Origin: Tepidisphaeraceae bacterium
Lineage (GTDB): Bacteria; Planctomycetota; Phycisphaerae; Tepidisphaerales; Tepidisphaeraceae
DNA: 64,000 nt
Direction: 5' to 3'
Assembly (NCBI GenBank): GCA_035998445.1
Contig: DASYHQ010000013.1
Location: 186,001-250,000 of the forward strand
The notes under the pieces: generated by a model
Seen by the model: only the letters and a program-made list of their open reading frames with translations
What the model was told of the DNA's origin: nothing
The model's database searches: none
Made by a program: the position numbers and the translations under genes
Part shown: piece by piece, positions 8,182-17,425 of the stretch
Layout of the letters: every line of letters begins with the position of its first letter
Position numbering within the stretch: the stretch's first letter is position 1

Positions 8182-8904
8182 ATGCTCCCCGCACAGCCGA
8201 ACCAGTCGCTGATCGATGGTCTCGCCTGCCTGCAAGCGCTGGCTACGGCGGTTGGGCCGATCGGCTCGCGCCAGATGGCGCGCGACCTGGGCATGGAGCC
8301 GACCCGCGTCAACCGTCTCCTGAAGACGCTCGCCCACCTCGGTATCGCCCAGCAGACCGCCGACCGGCAGTACGTGCCGGGGTCGGGCATGCACGTGCTG
8401 GCGGCGCAGGCGATCTTCGGGTCGGGCCTGCTGCGCCGCGCGACCCAACCGTTGAATCACCTTCGCCGGCACAAGTTGTCGATCGCGCTCGGCGTGCTGT
8501 GGCGCGACCAGGTGAGCTACCTCTACCACGCGTCGCCCGGCACCAGCGACAGCGAGGCGATCGGGCGCGTGGGCCTGTACCCGGCCACGCGGTCCAGCAT
8601 CGGCCTCGTGCTGCTGTCGCAGTTGCCAACGGCCGACGTGCGCGCGCTGTACCGCACTCGTTCCATTCCCAACTATCCTGAGGGCATGGCCGCGCTTCTG
8701 GCTGATCTTGCCGCGGTCCAACAGAGCGGCTTCGCGGTGGTGCGACCGGACGAGGCCCACCCGACCCGCACGGTGGCCGTCGCCATTCCCGATAGCGCGG
8801 CCGCCATCGCGTTGTCCGGGGCGATCGCCGACGGCGCCCTTCACGAACTTCATCAATCCTTACGCGATGCGGCGGAACGCATCGCGGTGTCACCTTCCAC
8901 TTAG
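8182..8904 (+). CDS. IclR family transcriptional regulator
   Basis: 240 residues. An N-terminal winged helix-turn-helix (about 8-58: SLIDGLACLQAL, then SRQMARDLGMEPTRVNRLLKTL) is followed by an IclR-type effector domain (about 75-230). The start cannot be much later because the HTH begins at once, and the promoter places the transcript start at this codon. IclR regulators bind small carboxylates or sugars; KdgR, the classical pectin regulator that senses KDG, belongs to this family. Location immediately after the GH88/eda/kdgK/GH140 operon fits that role, but the effector is unproven. Confidence 0.88.
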   Translation: MLPAQPNQSLIDGLACLQALATAVGPIGSRQMARDLGMEPTRVNRLLKTLAHLGIAQQTADRQYVPGSGMHVLAAQAIFGSGLLRRATQPLNHLRRHKLSIALGVLWRDQVSYLYHASPGTSDSEAIGRVGLYPATRSSIGLVLLSQLPTADVRALYRTRSIPNYPEGMAALLADLAAVQQSGFAVVRPDEAHPTRTVAVAIPDSAAAIALSGAIADGALHELHQSLRDAAERIAVSPST

Positions 8905-8918
8905 GACCCGTAACCCGT

Positions 8919-10307
8919 ATGTCACACTCAAACGTTCCCGCCAGCTTTAGCGGCGTCGTGCCCAGCCTTGCACAGGTGGGCGATCTCGGCCCACCCCGCA
9001 GCGAATGCGGCGTGGGTTGCCTGATGCCGTGGGCCGGCAAGCTCTACGTGCTGAACTACAACTCGCACAAGGAGCGCAGTGGCCGCGGCGTCAGCCTGCG
9101 ACGCATCTCGGCGGACATGACGATGGAGATCGTCCCCGAGACGCGCGGCGTCGACGGTACCTACACCAACCGCTTCGTCCACTTCAAAAGCAACCAGATC
9201 GTCATCGGCCCCCACGTGATCGACGAGCGGCACAACGTCCGCACGATCAAGATGCTGCAGCCGCTGCGCATCTGCGGCACCACGTGGCACCTGACCGACC
9301 CCGACAAGGTCTACGTGCTGGCGATGGAGGGCGAGGTGTTTGAGCTGAACATGGTCACGCTGGAATGCGTGCAGGTCTTCGATTTGCAGAAGGAGCTCAG
9401 CACCGAGAAGGAGGGCATGGTCCACTTCAAGGACTGCTACTGCCACTTCGGCAAGTTCGTCGTCTGTTCGAACGAGTACAACGAGAACGACTGGAAGGGC
9501 ACGCGGTCGCAGGGCCGCCTGGCCGAGTACGACGGCAAAGCGTGGAACATCATCGAACGCAAGCCCTTCATTGGTTTCGGCGGCCGCGGCACGTTCGCGC
9601 CCACGATCTTCTCGAACGGGTGGGATCAGGCCTCGGCCATCCTGAAGGTCTACACGAAGGCGGATGACAAGTGGACGACGTACCGCCTGCCCAAGGCGTC
9701 GCACTGCTTCGATCACAAGTGGCAGACCGAATGGCCGCGCATTCGCGAGGTGGAGCACGAGCGGTACCTCATGGACCACCACGGCATGTTCTACGAGCTG
9801 TCCCCGTGGGCGTACGGCGGGCGCATCTGGGGCGTGCGGCCGATCAGCACGCACCTCTGGGTGCTCGGTGACTTCTGCAGTTGGCGCGGCATGCTCGTCA
9901 TGGGCGCTGACAACGCCAGCCCGAGCAACGGCGAGAACCCCACGACCGCCGAGCCGCAGAGCGGCCTGTGGTTCGGCAAGACCGACGACCTCTGGAACCT
10001 CGGTAAGCCCAAGGGCTGGGGCGGCCCGTGGTGGGAGACGAAGGTCACCGCCAACGAGCCCAGCGACCCGTACCTCATGACCGGCTTCGATCAGAAGTGC
10101 ATCCACCTGACCGCCGACACGGCCAATGTCGACTTCGCGATCGAGGTCGACTTCATGGGTCACGGCGTCTTCAAGCCGTACATGACGCTGCGCACTGGCG
10201 ATGCCAACTACGTCCAGCATACGTTCCCCTCCGGCTTCAGCGCCCACTGGGTGCGCGTCGTCAGCAGCAAGGGCTGCACCGCAACCGCACAGCTGCACTA
10301 CACCTAG
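8919..10307 (+). CDS. Hypothetical protein, possibly beta-propeller-like
   Basis: 462 residues from ATG 8919, 14 bases after the regulator stop. I do not recognise the family. It has no signal peptide or membrane segment. It has recurring short beta segments with aromatic/Asp turns (KVYVLAMEGEVFELN, GRLAEYDGKAWNIIERK, LKVYTKADDKWTTYRL, GLWFGKTDDLWNLG) of the kind seen in propeller blades, and it is unusually rich in Trp, His and Cys for its length (for example KDCYCHF, CGVGC). Followed by a strong intrinsic terminator, so it is the last gene of the regulator transcript. A carbohydrate-related role is suggested only by neighbours. Confidence 0.78.
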   Translation: MSHSNVPASFSGVVPSLAQVGDLGPPRSECGVGCLMPWAGKLYVLNYNSHKERSGRGVSLRRISADMTMEIVPETRGVDGTYTNRFVHFKSNQIVIGPHVIDERHNVRTIKMLQPLRICGTTWHLTDPDKVYVLAMEGEVFELNMVTLECVQVFDLQKELSTEKEGMVHFKDCYCHFGKFVVCSNEYNENDWKGTRSQGRLAEYDGKAWNIIERKPFIGFGGRGTFAPTIFSNGWDQASAILKVYTKADDKWTTYRLPKASHCFDHKWQTEWPRIREVEHERYLMDHHGMFYELSPWAYGGRIWGVRPISTHLWVLGDFCSWRGMLVMGADNASPSNGENPTTAEPQSGLWFGKTDDLWNLGKPKGWGGPWWETKVTANEPSDPYLMTGFDQKCIHLTADTANVDFAIEVDFMGHGVFKPYMTLRTGDANYVQHTFPSGFSAHWVRVVSSKGCTATAQLHYT

Positions 10308-10344
10308 GCCCTGTGCGCCTTTTCGTGTGATCGTGTAGCTATCC

Positions 10345-10383
10345 GTCGCCCTGCCAGGGGATTGCTGGCAGGGCGACGTTATT
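10345..10383 (+). terminator. Intrinsic terminator after the 8919-10307 gene
   Basis: A 13-bp perfect stem, GTCGCCCTGCCAG (10345-10357) with its reverse complement at 10365-10377, a 7-base loop, then GTTATTT. It separates the sugar region from the DNA repair operon. Confidence 0.8.
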
Positions 10384-10446
10384 TCACGCGCTTGGCAATT
10401 TGTCGCGACGAGAAGCGAAGGCAGTCTCAGGAATACAATCCGTTGG

Positions 10447-11481
10447 ATGGACGATCTGATCACCAGCACCGAGAACGGCCTCTATTGCCCGGCCGGTGAT
10501 TTTCATATCGATGCCTGGGGATCGGTCGGCCGAAACATCGTCACGCATGGCCATTCTGACCACGCGCGCTTCGGCGCCGCCAGCTACCTTTGCACCCGCC
10601 AGTCGGCGCCCATTCTTCAGAAGCGACTCGGCGACGTCTCGATCGACGCGCGCGATTATGGCGACGTGATCGACATCAACGGCGTTCGCGTCAGCCTTCA
10701 CCCGGCGGGGCACATCCTGGGATCGGCACAGGTGCGCATCGAACATCGCGGGCAGATCTGCGTGGCAAGCGGCGACTACAAGCGGCAGCCCGACCCGACG
10801 TGTGCGCCGTTCGAACCCATTCGCTGTCACACGTTCATCACCGAGTGTACGTTCGGCCTGCCGATCTTCCACTGGACCGATCCCACCATCGTAATGGCCG
10901 ACATCAACGCGTGGTGGCGGGACAACCACGCCGCCGGGCGCACCAGTATGTTGGCGGCCTATTCGCTCGGGAAAGCGCAGCGTGTACTGGCAGGATTGGA
11001 TGCATCGACTGGCCCCATCCTGTTGCACGGTGCGGTGGTGCCGCTCGTCGAGTTGTACCGGCAGGCGGGCGTCACGCTGCCGCCCACCGAACACGCCAGT
11101 GTCGAGAACGCGAAGCTGCATCGTGGCCGCGCGTTCGTGATCGCGCCGCCCGGTGCGCTGAACTCGACATGGGTGCGCAAATTTGCTCCGTTCTCGCTTG
11201 GGGCCGCATCTGGCTGGATGCGCGTGCGGGGCTTTCGACGCCGTAAGGCGGCAGACCGGGGGTTCGTGCTGTCCGACCATGTCGACTTCGACGCGCTGCT
11301 GCAGACGATCAAGGAGACCGGCGCAGAACACGTGATGGCCACCCACGGCTACACGACCGTGCTCGCACGCCTGTTGAACGACCGCGGCCAACGCTGCACG
11401 ATTATCAACACGCGCTTCGGCGACGACGAGGACGAGCCAATCGAACCGGCCGCCCTCGCCGAGAGCGAGGGGGCAGCTTGA
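10447..11481 (+). CDS. Ligase-associated DNA exonuclease (metallo-beta-lactamase/beta-CASP fold)
   Basis: 344 residues. The metallo-beta-lactamase motif HGHSDHARFG (THGHSDH) near residue 35 gives the di-metal site, with later motifs HPAGHILGSAQV, ASGDYKRQPDP, CTFGLPIF and SDHVDFDALL. This is the Artemis/Ysh1-like exonuclease that recurs beside an ATP-dependent ligase and an Lhr-like helicase in many bacteria. It is the first gene of a tightly overlapping four-gene operon. By family it degrades damaged DNA ends; acts on the nucleoid. Confidence 0.9.
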   Translation: MDDLITSTENGLYCPAGDFHIDAWGSVGRNIVTHGHSDHARFGAASYLCTRQSAPILQKRLGDVSIDARDYGDVIDINGVRVSLHPAGHILGSAQVRIEHRGQICVASGDYKRQPDPTCAPFEPIRCHTFITECTFGLPIFHWTDPTIVMADINAWWRDNHAAGRTSMLAAYSLGKAQRVLAGLDASTGPILLHGAVVPLVELYRQAGVTLPPTEHASVENAKLHRGRAFVIAPPGALNSTWVRKFAPFSLGAASGWMRVRGFRRRKAADRGFVLSDHVDFDALLQTIKETGAEHVMATHGYTTVLARLLNDRGQRCTIINTRFGDDEDEPIEPAALAESEGAA

Positions 11482-13097
11482 AACGCTTCACCGAGCTCTT
11501 TCAGCAGCTGGACGCCACCACCCGCACGAGCGAGAAGGTCGAGGCGATGCAGCGGTACTTCCGCGAAGCGCCACCCGCCGACGCTGCCTGGGCGGTGTAC
11601 GTGCTGGCGGGCCGCACGGTCGGCAAGGCGATCGCGTCGCGCAAGCTGCGCGAGTGGGCGTCGGAAGCATCGGGCCACCCGGCGTGGTTGGTCGACGAGA
11701 GCTATCACGTTGTGGGCGACCTTTCCGAGACGCTGTCGCTGATCGTTCCGGGTGCAACGGATGGTGAAGCTGCGCCATCGCTTCACGACATCTGTGACGG
11801 CCGGCTGCGGCCCCTCGGACAGATGACGCAGGAACAACAGCGGGCGACGATCGAGGCCACCTGGGCGCAGCTGAGCGCCGAGCAGCGCCTCGTCTTCCAT
11901 AAACTGCTGGGCGGCGAGTTCCGCATCGGCGTGTCGAAATTGCTGCTGGTGCGGGCGCTGGCGGGCGTGGCCGGCGTCGAGCCCGCGGTCGTTACGCACC
12001 GCTTGTCAGGCAGCTGGATGCCCACGGCGGAGGCGATGGTGCAGTTGCTTTCGCCGCACGAGGAGGGATCGCCGACCGCGCGCGGGCTGCCGTACCCGTT
12101 CATGCTCGCCAACCCGTTCCACGAGCCGTTGGGTGAGACGCTGGGATCAATTGCGGACTGGCAGATCGAGTGGAAGTGGGACGGCATTCGGGCGCAGATC
12201 CTTCGGCGTGCCGGGCAGATCGCGATCTGGTCGCGCGGCGACGAACTGATCACCAGCGCGTTTCCCGAACTCGTGCAAGCGGCCAGCGCGCTGCCGGAGG
12301 GTACCGTGCTGGATGGGGAAATTCTCGCGTGGGACCGTGAACGGCCGTTGCCATTCCTGACGCTTCAGCAGCGCATCAATCGGAAGAACGTCGAGATGAG
12401 CTTCTGGCCCGACGTGCCGGTGATCTTCATCGCGTTCGACATGCTGGAACGGGATGGGATTGATGTGCGTACCTCGCCGCTTGCCGATCGCCGGGCAATG
12501 CTGGAAGCGTTGGTGCCGCCATCGGACAAGCCGCAGTTGATTCGGCTCGCCGAGCCGTTGCGATTCGAATCGTGGGATGCGATTACGCGTCAGTTGGACG
12601 ATTGCCGCAAGCAGGGCACTGAGGGCGTGATGCTGAAGCAGCGGTCGTCGGCTTACGTGCCGGGCCGGCCAACCGGGTTGTGGTGGAAGAAGAAGATCGA
12701 CCCGTACACGATGGACGCCGTCCTGATCGCCGCCGAGCCCGGCCGCGGCCGGCGTGCGGGATTGTTGAGCGCCTATACGTTCGGCGTGTGGGACGAACAG
12801 CGCAAGCTTGTGCCGATCACCAAAGCCTACAGCGGCCTGACCGACCAGGAGATGGCCGAGGTAGATCGCTTTGCGCGCAAGCACACGCTGGCGCGGCATG
12901 GGCCGGTGCATTCGGTCGAGCCGCTACTTGTCTTTGAGATCGGCTTCGAAGCGATCCAGCAATCCACGCGGCACAAGTCCGGCATCGCGGTGCGCTTCCC
13001 ACGCATGCTGCGGATGCGCAAGGACAAAGCCGCTGCCGATGCGGATACGCTCGCGACGATGAGGGACCTGCTGCGAACCGCGGAGACGATGCGATGA
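11478..13097 (+). CDS. ATP-dependent DNA ligase
   Basis: 539 residues. It begins with a TTG that overlaps the previous stop (TTGA) and is preceded by GAGGGGG, a strong Shine-Dalgarno; no suitable ATG exists before residue 16. The nucleotidyltransferase core is clear: adenylation Lys in IEWKWDGIRAQI, the GTVLDGEILAW motif, EGVMLKQRSSAYVPGR and WWKKKIDPYTMDAVLI, then an OB fold. The N-terminal approximately 190-residue helical domain is the DNA-binding domain. It seals nicks using ATP, in partnership with the exonuclease and helicase that overlap it on each side. Confidence 0.93.
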   Translation: MKRFTELFQQLDATTRTSEKVEAMQRYFREAPPADAAWAVYVLAGRTVGKAIASRKLREWASEASGHPAWLVDESYHVVGDLSETLSLIVPGATDGEAAPSLHDICDGRLRPLGQMTQEQQRATIEATWAQLSAEQRLVFHKLLGGEFRIGVSKLLLVRALAGVAGVEPAVVTHRLSGSWMPTAEAMVQLLSPHEEGSPTARGLPYPFMLANPFHEPLGETLGSIADWQIEWKWDGIRAQILRRAGQIAIWSRGDELITSAFPELVQAASALPEGTVLDGEILAWDRERPLPFLTLQQRINRKNVEMSFWPDVPVIFIAFDMLERDGIDVRTSPLADRRAMLEALVPPSDKPQLIRLAEPLRFESWDAITRQLDDCRKQGTEGVMLKQRSSAYVPGRPTGLWWKKKIDPYTMDAVLIAAEPGRGRRAGLLSAYTFGVWDEQRKLVPITKAYSGLTDQEMAEVDRFARKHTLARHGPVHSVEPLLVFEIGFEAIQQSTRHKSGIAVRFPRMLRMRKDKAAADADTLATMRDLLRTAETMR

Positions 13098-15565
13098 CGC
13101 AGGCTTTAACAGCCATCGCCAGCGGCCGCCAGCGCGTGCGCGAATGGTTCGCGTCGCTCGGCCGCACGCCGTTTCCGTTTCAGGAGGCGGCCTGGGAGGC
13201 ATACGTGCTGGGCCAGAGCGGCCTCATTCACGCGCCGACGGGGAACGGCAAGACATTGGCCGCGGCGCTGGGGCCGATGATCGAGGCGATCGACGCTGGC
13301 GCCGAGAAGCAGCCACCGCTTACGCTGTTGTGGATTACGCCGTTGCGTGCGCTGGCAAGCGATACAGCGGCGTCGCTTCACACGGCGGTGGACGGACTAA
13401 ACCTGCCGTGGAAAGTCGAGCTGCGCACGTCCGACACAACCGCCGCCGCGCGTAAACGGCAGAAGACACGCCTGCCGACGGTGCTCGTCACCACGCCCGA
13501 AAGTTTGTCGCTGTTGATCTCGTACCCCGACGCGCGGGAGCGGTTCGCGCACCTGCGATGCATCGTCGCCGACGAATGGCACGAGCTGATGGGCAACAAA
13601 CGTGGCGTGCAGGCGCAACTGGCAATGGCCCACCTGAAGGCGATCCAGCCCGCGATGCGCGTGTGGGGCCTGTCGGCCACCATCGGCAACATGGACGACG
13701 CCGTCGCCACTCTCGTCGGCCCGGCCGGCGCCGCGACCGCGGTGCGCATCGATGCGCCCGATTATAAGCAGATCGACCTCCACAGCCTCCTGCCCGAGCG
13801 CATCGAGCGCTTCCCCTGGACCGGCCACCTCGGCACGCGCATGACTGAACCCGTCGCCCGCGCGATCGAGTCGGCCGGCAGCACGCTCCTCTTCACCAAT
13901 ACGCGCTCGCAGTCAGAGCTCTGGTTCCGCGCGCTGCTGACCGCGCGGCCAGAATGGGTGGGCGAGATGGCGATCCATCACGGGTCGATAGACCGCAAGC
14001 TCCGACAGACGGTCGAAAGCATGCTGCGCGAGGGCAAGCTTAGGGCGGTGGTCTGCACGTCCAGCCTGGACCTCGGCGTCGATTTCTGGCCGGTCGACCA
14101 AGTGATTCAGATTGGCGGCCCGAAGGGCATCGCGCGCATCATGCAGCGGGCGGGTCGCAGTGGTCATCGACCGGGCGAGGCCAGCCGAATCGTCTGCGTG
14201 CCAACCCAGGCGATGGAATTGATCGAGTACTCCGCCGCACGGCTCGGCATTCAACAGCGGGCGACCGAATCGCGCGAGCCGATCGTGTTACCATTGGACG
14301 TGCTGGCGCAGCACGTGGTTACGGTGGCCGCGGGCGATGGATTCGTCGAATCGGAACTGCTGGCTGAGGTGCGCCGCACGCATGCGTTCGAGGCCATCAC
14401 CGATGAGCAGTGGGGCTGGGTAATGGACTTCGCGCAGCGCGGCGGCCCAAGCCTGACGGCGTATCCCCACTTCGCCCGTGTTCGCCTGGAGGGTAATCGC
14501 TGGGTGACCGCGTCGGATGCCACGGCCCGCATGCATCGGATGAGCATCGGCACGATCACGTCGGATGGTGCCGTTTCGGTTCAGTTCGTCACGGGCAGGC
14601 ATCTCGGCAGCGTTGAAGAATCGTTCGCAGCGAAGTTGAAGGCCGGAGACACGTTTACGTTTGCCGGCCGCACGGTGCAGTTCGTGCGCCTGCACGACAT
14701 GACGATCCAGGTACGGCTGGCTACGACGAAACGGGGTACCGTGCCCCGTTGGATGGGTGGGAAGCTGCCGATGTCGGCAAGCCTCGCCAAGGCCCTACGC
14801 GTGAGGCTGGACGAGGCGGCCGGCGGCCAGTTCGTGGACGCGGAGATGCAGCACGTTCGCCCGATTCTCGAGCTGCAGGCGCGGTGGTCGCAACTGCCGA
14901 GGATGAGCGAGGTGCTGATCGAGACGACGCGAACGCGCGATGGTCACCATCACTTCCTGTACACCATGCAGGGCCGGCTGGCGCACGAAGGGCTGGCGGC
15001 GCTGTTGACGTATCGGCTTGGCGAAGGTCGGCCGATCACGGCCACGTTCAACGACCTGGGGATCGAGTTACTATCGCCCGTACCACTTGCGGAAACTGCA
15101 GAGCAATGGCGTGCTGCGCTGTCGGCAGAGCGGCTACTGGAAGACGTGATGGCTTGCCTGAACACCGGTGAACTGGCCAAGCGGCACTTCCGCGAGATCG
15201 CGCGCATCGCGGGATTGCTGGTGCCGCAACGGCCAGGCGCGCATCGGAGCGTGCGTCAGCTGCAGGCGTCCAGCGGGTTATTTTACGACGTCTTCTCCGA
15301 GTTCGACCCGCAGAACCTGCTGCTGGAACAGGCGCGTAGAGAGGTGCTGCAACAACAGCTTGAGTTCACGCGGCTAAGCGGCGCACTACGCGACCTTGGC
15401 GACCGTTCGTTGATCCTGTCCTCTCCAGCCCGGCTTACACCGTTGGCCTTTCCGTTGTGGGCCGAGCGCATTCAATCACAGCAGCTGCGATCGGAGAGCG
15501 CCAGCGCGCGCATCGAACGCGTCGCCCGCCAACTGGAGGCCGCCGCCGACGCGGACGGGGGATGA
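13094..15565 (+). CDS. Ligase-associated DEXH-box helicase (Lhr-like)
   Basis: 823 residues, start in the ATGA overlap with the ligase. Superfamily 2 motifs in order: Q-motif region FPFQEAAWEAY, Walker A APTGNGKT (about 50), TPLRALASD, TTPESLSLL, motif II ADEWHEL, SATIGN, then LLFTNTRSQSELW, CTSSLDLGVDFWPVDQV and the motif VI QRAGRSGH. The C-terminal third is the Lhr-type winged-helix and beta-barrel region. It is the ATP-driven DNA translocase of the ligase-associated repair set. Motif II reads DEWH rather than DEAH, usual for Lhr relatives. Confidence 0.93.
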   Translation: MTQALTAIASGRQRVREWFASLGRTPFPFQEAAWEAYVLGQSGLIHAPTGNGKTLAAALGPMIEAIDAGAEKQPPLTLLWITPLRALASDTAASLHTAVDGLNLPWKVELRTSDTTAAARKRQKTRLPTVLVTTPESLSLLISYPDARERFAHLRCIVADEWHELMGNKRGVQAQLAMAHLKAIQPAMRVWGLSATIGNMDDAVATLVGPAGAATAVRIDAPDYKQIDLHSLLPERIERFPWTGHLGTRMTEPVARAIESAGSTLLFTNTRSQSELWFRALLTARPEWVGEMAIHHGSIDRKLRQTVESMLREGKLRAVVCTSSLDLGVDFWPVDQVIQIGGPKGIARIMQRAGRSGHRPGEASRIVCVPTQAMELIEYSAARLGIQQRATESREPIVLPLDVLAQHVVTVAAGDGFVESELLAEVRRTHAFEAITDEQWGWVMDFAQRGGPSLTAYPHFARVRLEGNRWVTASDATARMHRMSIGTITSDGAVSVQFVTGRHLGSVEESFAAKLKAGDTFTFAGRTVQFVRLHDMTIQVRLATTKRGTVPRWMGGKLPMSASLAKALRVRLDEAAGGQFVDAEMQHVRPILELQARWSQLPRMSEVLIETTRTRDGHHHFLYTMQGRLAHEGLAALLTYRLGEGRPITATFNDLGIELLSPVPLAETAEQWRAALSAERLLEDVMACLNTGELAKRHFREIARIAGLLVPQRPGAHRSVRQLQASSGLFYDVFSEFDPQNLLLEQARREVLQQQLEFTRLSGALRDLGDRSLILSSPARLTPLAFPLWAERIQSQQLRSESASARIERVARQLEAAADADGG

Positions 15566-16230
15566 TGAAACTGCCGGGATCACTCCCCTATCGGCATGGG
15601 CCGGCCGAGCTGGTGCTGTTGCCGCAGCACGCCATCTGGTGGCCGGCGATGCGGGCGCTGGTCGTCGCCGACGTGCATTTGGGGAAGGGTACGGCCTTTC
15701 GTGCGTTGGGCGTGCCGGTGCCAATCGGCAGCAGCGCGAAAGATCTGGATCGACTGAGTTCGCTCCTCCAGGCGACGGCGGCCGAGCACCTCTTCATCCT
15801 TGGCGACCTCATCCATGGCCGGCGCTCGCACCAGCCAGAGTTGCATGAAACCATGTACACGTGGCGAGCAACGCACGCGAAGGTGAACATCCTGTTGATC
15901 CGCGGCAACCATGACGAACGGGCTGGCCGACTGCCGGCCGATCTCCGAATAGATGAGCTCGGTCCTCAACTTGTCGATGGTCTCATGCTGCGACACGATC
16001 CGGCGCCCGATAATTCGGGTGAGTACGTGCTGGCGGGTCATGTGCATCCGGTGATCGCTCTGCGGGATTTCGATCGGTCGCAAGTCGTCTTGCCGTGCTT
16101 TGCGTTTGGCCGCGATGGGGTGGGTATCTTACCTGCATTCGGTTCTTTCACGGGTGGCCACCGCATTGATCGCGAAGATGGTCAAACCTGCTTCGCATGT
16201 GCGGCCGGGCGGGTGCTGAAGATCAGCTGA
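15562..16230 (+). CDS. pdeM: Ligase-associated DNA damage response endonuclease PdeM
   Basis: 222 residues, start overlapping the helicase stop; the longer open frame lies inside the helicase gene. It is a calcineurin-like metallophosphoesterase with all metal-binding motifs: VADVHLGKG, ILGDLIHGR, IRGNHDE and GHVHPV. PdeM is the fourth member of the ligase/helicase/exonuclease cassette and by family is a Mn-dependent nuclease or phosphodiesterase. Only 222 residues, as usual for the group. The cassette ends here, followed by 234 bases without a recognisable gene. Confidence 0.9.
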   Translation: MMKLPGSLPYRHGPAELVLLPQHAIWWPAMRALVVADVHLGKGTAFRALGVPVPIGSSAKDLDRLSSLLQATAAEHLFILGDLIHGRRSHQPELHETMYTWRATHAKVNILLIRGNHDERAGRLPADLRIDELGPQLVDGLMLRHDPAPDNSGEYVLAGHVHPVIALRDFDRSQVVLPCFAFGRDGVGILPAFGSFTGGHRIDREDGQTCFACAAGRVLKIS

Positions 16231-16464
16231 CGACCTCTAACCGTACTTCGCAGTTCGCCGCAACACTTTGCTTACGGCTGAGCCCGAATTCGTGCGCTCC
16301 GGCCTCCGCAGGTCTTCAGTAAATTGGATGACGTAGAGTGGTCAGGGGATACATGGATGTCGCACCCGCAAGTCTGTGAAAGCTCTGCTTGATGGCACCC
16401 ACGAGCCGCGCCGGTACAGCCCGGCGAGGTGCCACCGTTTCGGACGACGCCGGCGCATCATTCC

Positions 16465-17136
16465 ATGAGCGATCCACGAAAGATCAACCTGCTCGTCGCC
16501 GACGGCCGCAAGCTGTTGCGCGAGGGGCTGTGCCTGTTGCTTGAACAGCACGCTGACCTACGGGTGATCGCCGAGGCCGACGAGGCGCGGGCGGCGGTAA
16601 AGCTCGCGCGGGCGCTGCCGGTGCAGGTGGTCATTCTGAACCTGTCGGCGACGGGGCCCGATGATATCGATGTCGTGCGCGCGATCCTGCAGGCCAACCC
16701 GTCGGTGTCGGTGATCGCGCTGGCGCTGCAACCGTCCGCCGGCCGCGTGCGCGAGATATTAGAGGCTGGCGCAACGGGCTGTTTAAACAAAGAGTCCGCC
16801 GGCGCTGAACTCGTGACGGCGATCCGTCTCGTCCGCACCGGGCAGGTCTACCTCAGTCCCGGCTTGGTTCACTCGGTCGTCACCACGTACGTGCGCCCGA
16901 GCGCGCGCGACGCCGCCAAGCATAAGCCGCTGGCGCCGCGCGAACGTGAGATTCTTCGCCGCATCGCCGAGGGCCAGATCACCAAGCAGATCGCAGCCGA
17001 CCTGAATGTTGGGACGAAGACGGTCGAAACGCACCGCCGGCGCATCATGGAAAAATTGAACGTCTACACCGTTGCCGAGCTGACGAAGCACGCCGTGCGC
17101 GAGGGACTAACATCGCTGGAACCGCATGGGGCGTGA
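16465..17136 (+). CDS. LuxR-family regulator with degenerate receiver domain
   Basis: 223 residues from ATG 16465 (MSDPRKINLL); the frame is open 36 bases further up, but those residues look unrelated to a receiver fold. Residues about 6-120 are a response-regulator receiver domain and about 150-212 a LuxR/NarL helix-turn-helix (LAPREREILRRIAEGQITKQIAADL, and the recognition helix in KTVETHRRRIMEKL). The phospho-acceptor position is Asn59 (VVILNLSATG) where the family has Asp, and the acidic pair is reduced to one Asp (VADGRK); the conserved Lys in CLNKESAG remains. It therefore probably works without phosphorylation. No sensor kinase is nearby. It could control the glycan cluster that follows. 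Confidence 0.85.
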   Translation: MSDPRKINLLVADGRKLLREGLCLLLEQHADLRVIAEADEARAAVKLARALPVQVVILNLSATGPDDIDVVRAILQANPSVSVIALALQPSAGRVREILEAGATGCLNKESAGAELVTAIRLVRTGQVYLSPGLVHSVVTTYVRPSARDAAKHKPLAPREREILRRIAEGQITKQIAADLNVGTKTVETHRRRIMEKLNVYTVAELTKHAVREGLTSLEPHGA

Positions 17137-17209
17137 TCGAAGTTCGCGTTGGCGCCGCGTTTAGGTCACACATCGCAGACCCGCTTGATGCGGCGCGTTG
17201 AACCGCATT

Positions 17210-17225
17210 TGCGTCAATTGACGCA
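17210..17225. promoter_or_regulatory. 16-bp perfect palindrome upstream of the ABC exporter
   Basis: TGCGTCAATTGACGCA is a perfect 16-bp palindrome in the 289-base gap between the LuxR-type regulator and the ABC exporter. Size and symmetry fit a dimeric regulator site. Which protein binds is unknown; the adjacent LuxR-type regulator is the obvious candidate. Confidence 0.5.
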
Positions 17226-17425
17226 CCCCTAAAGCCAAATCCTTTAACGGCCGATAATGAACGGTCCGGTTGCGCGCGTAAGAATGGGCCCTGCGCAGTC
17301 GGCACGATCCGCGACCACGGTTGCTTGGGCAAGCGGCCGAGCGGATGCCTCAAGTTGTTGCCGTTGTGCTCCCGTCTGGGCGTGCGCGATCCGTCGTGCA
17401 CGCGCATGAGCGGGAGGATGTAAAC

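Noticed and set aside
8928..10469. 513-codon minus-strand frame opposite the 8919-10307 gene
   Set aside because: It is a shadow with Val/Ala/Arg bias and runs over the terminator hairpin.
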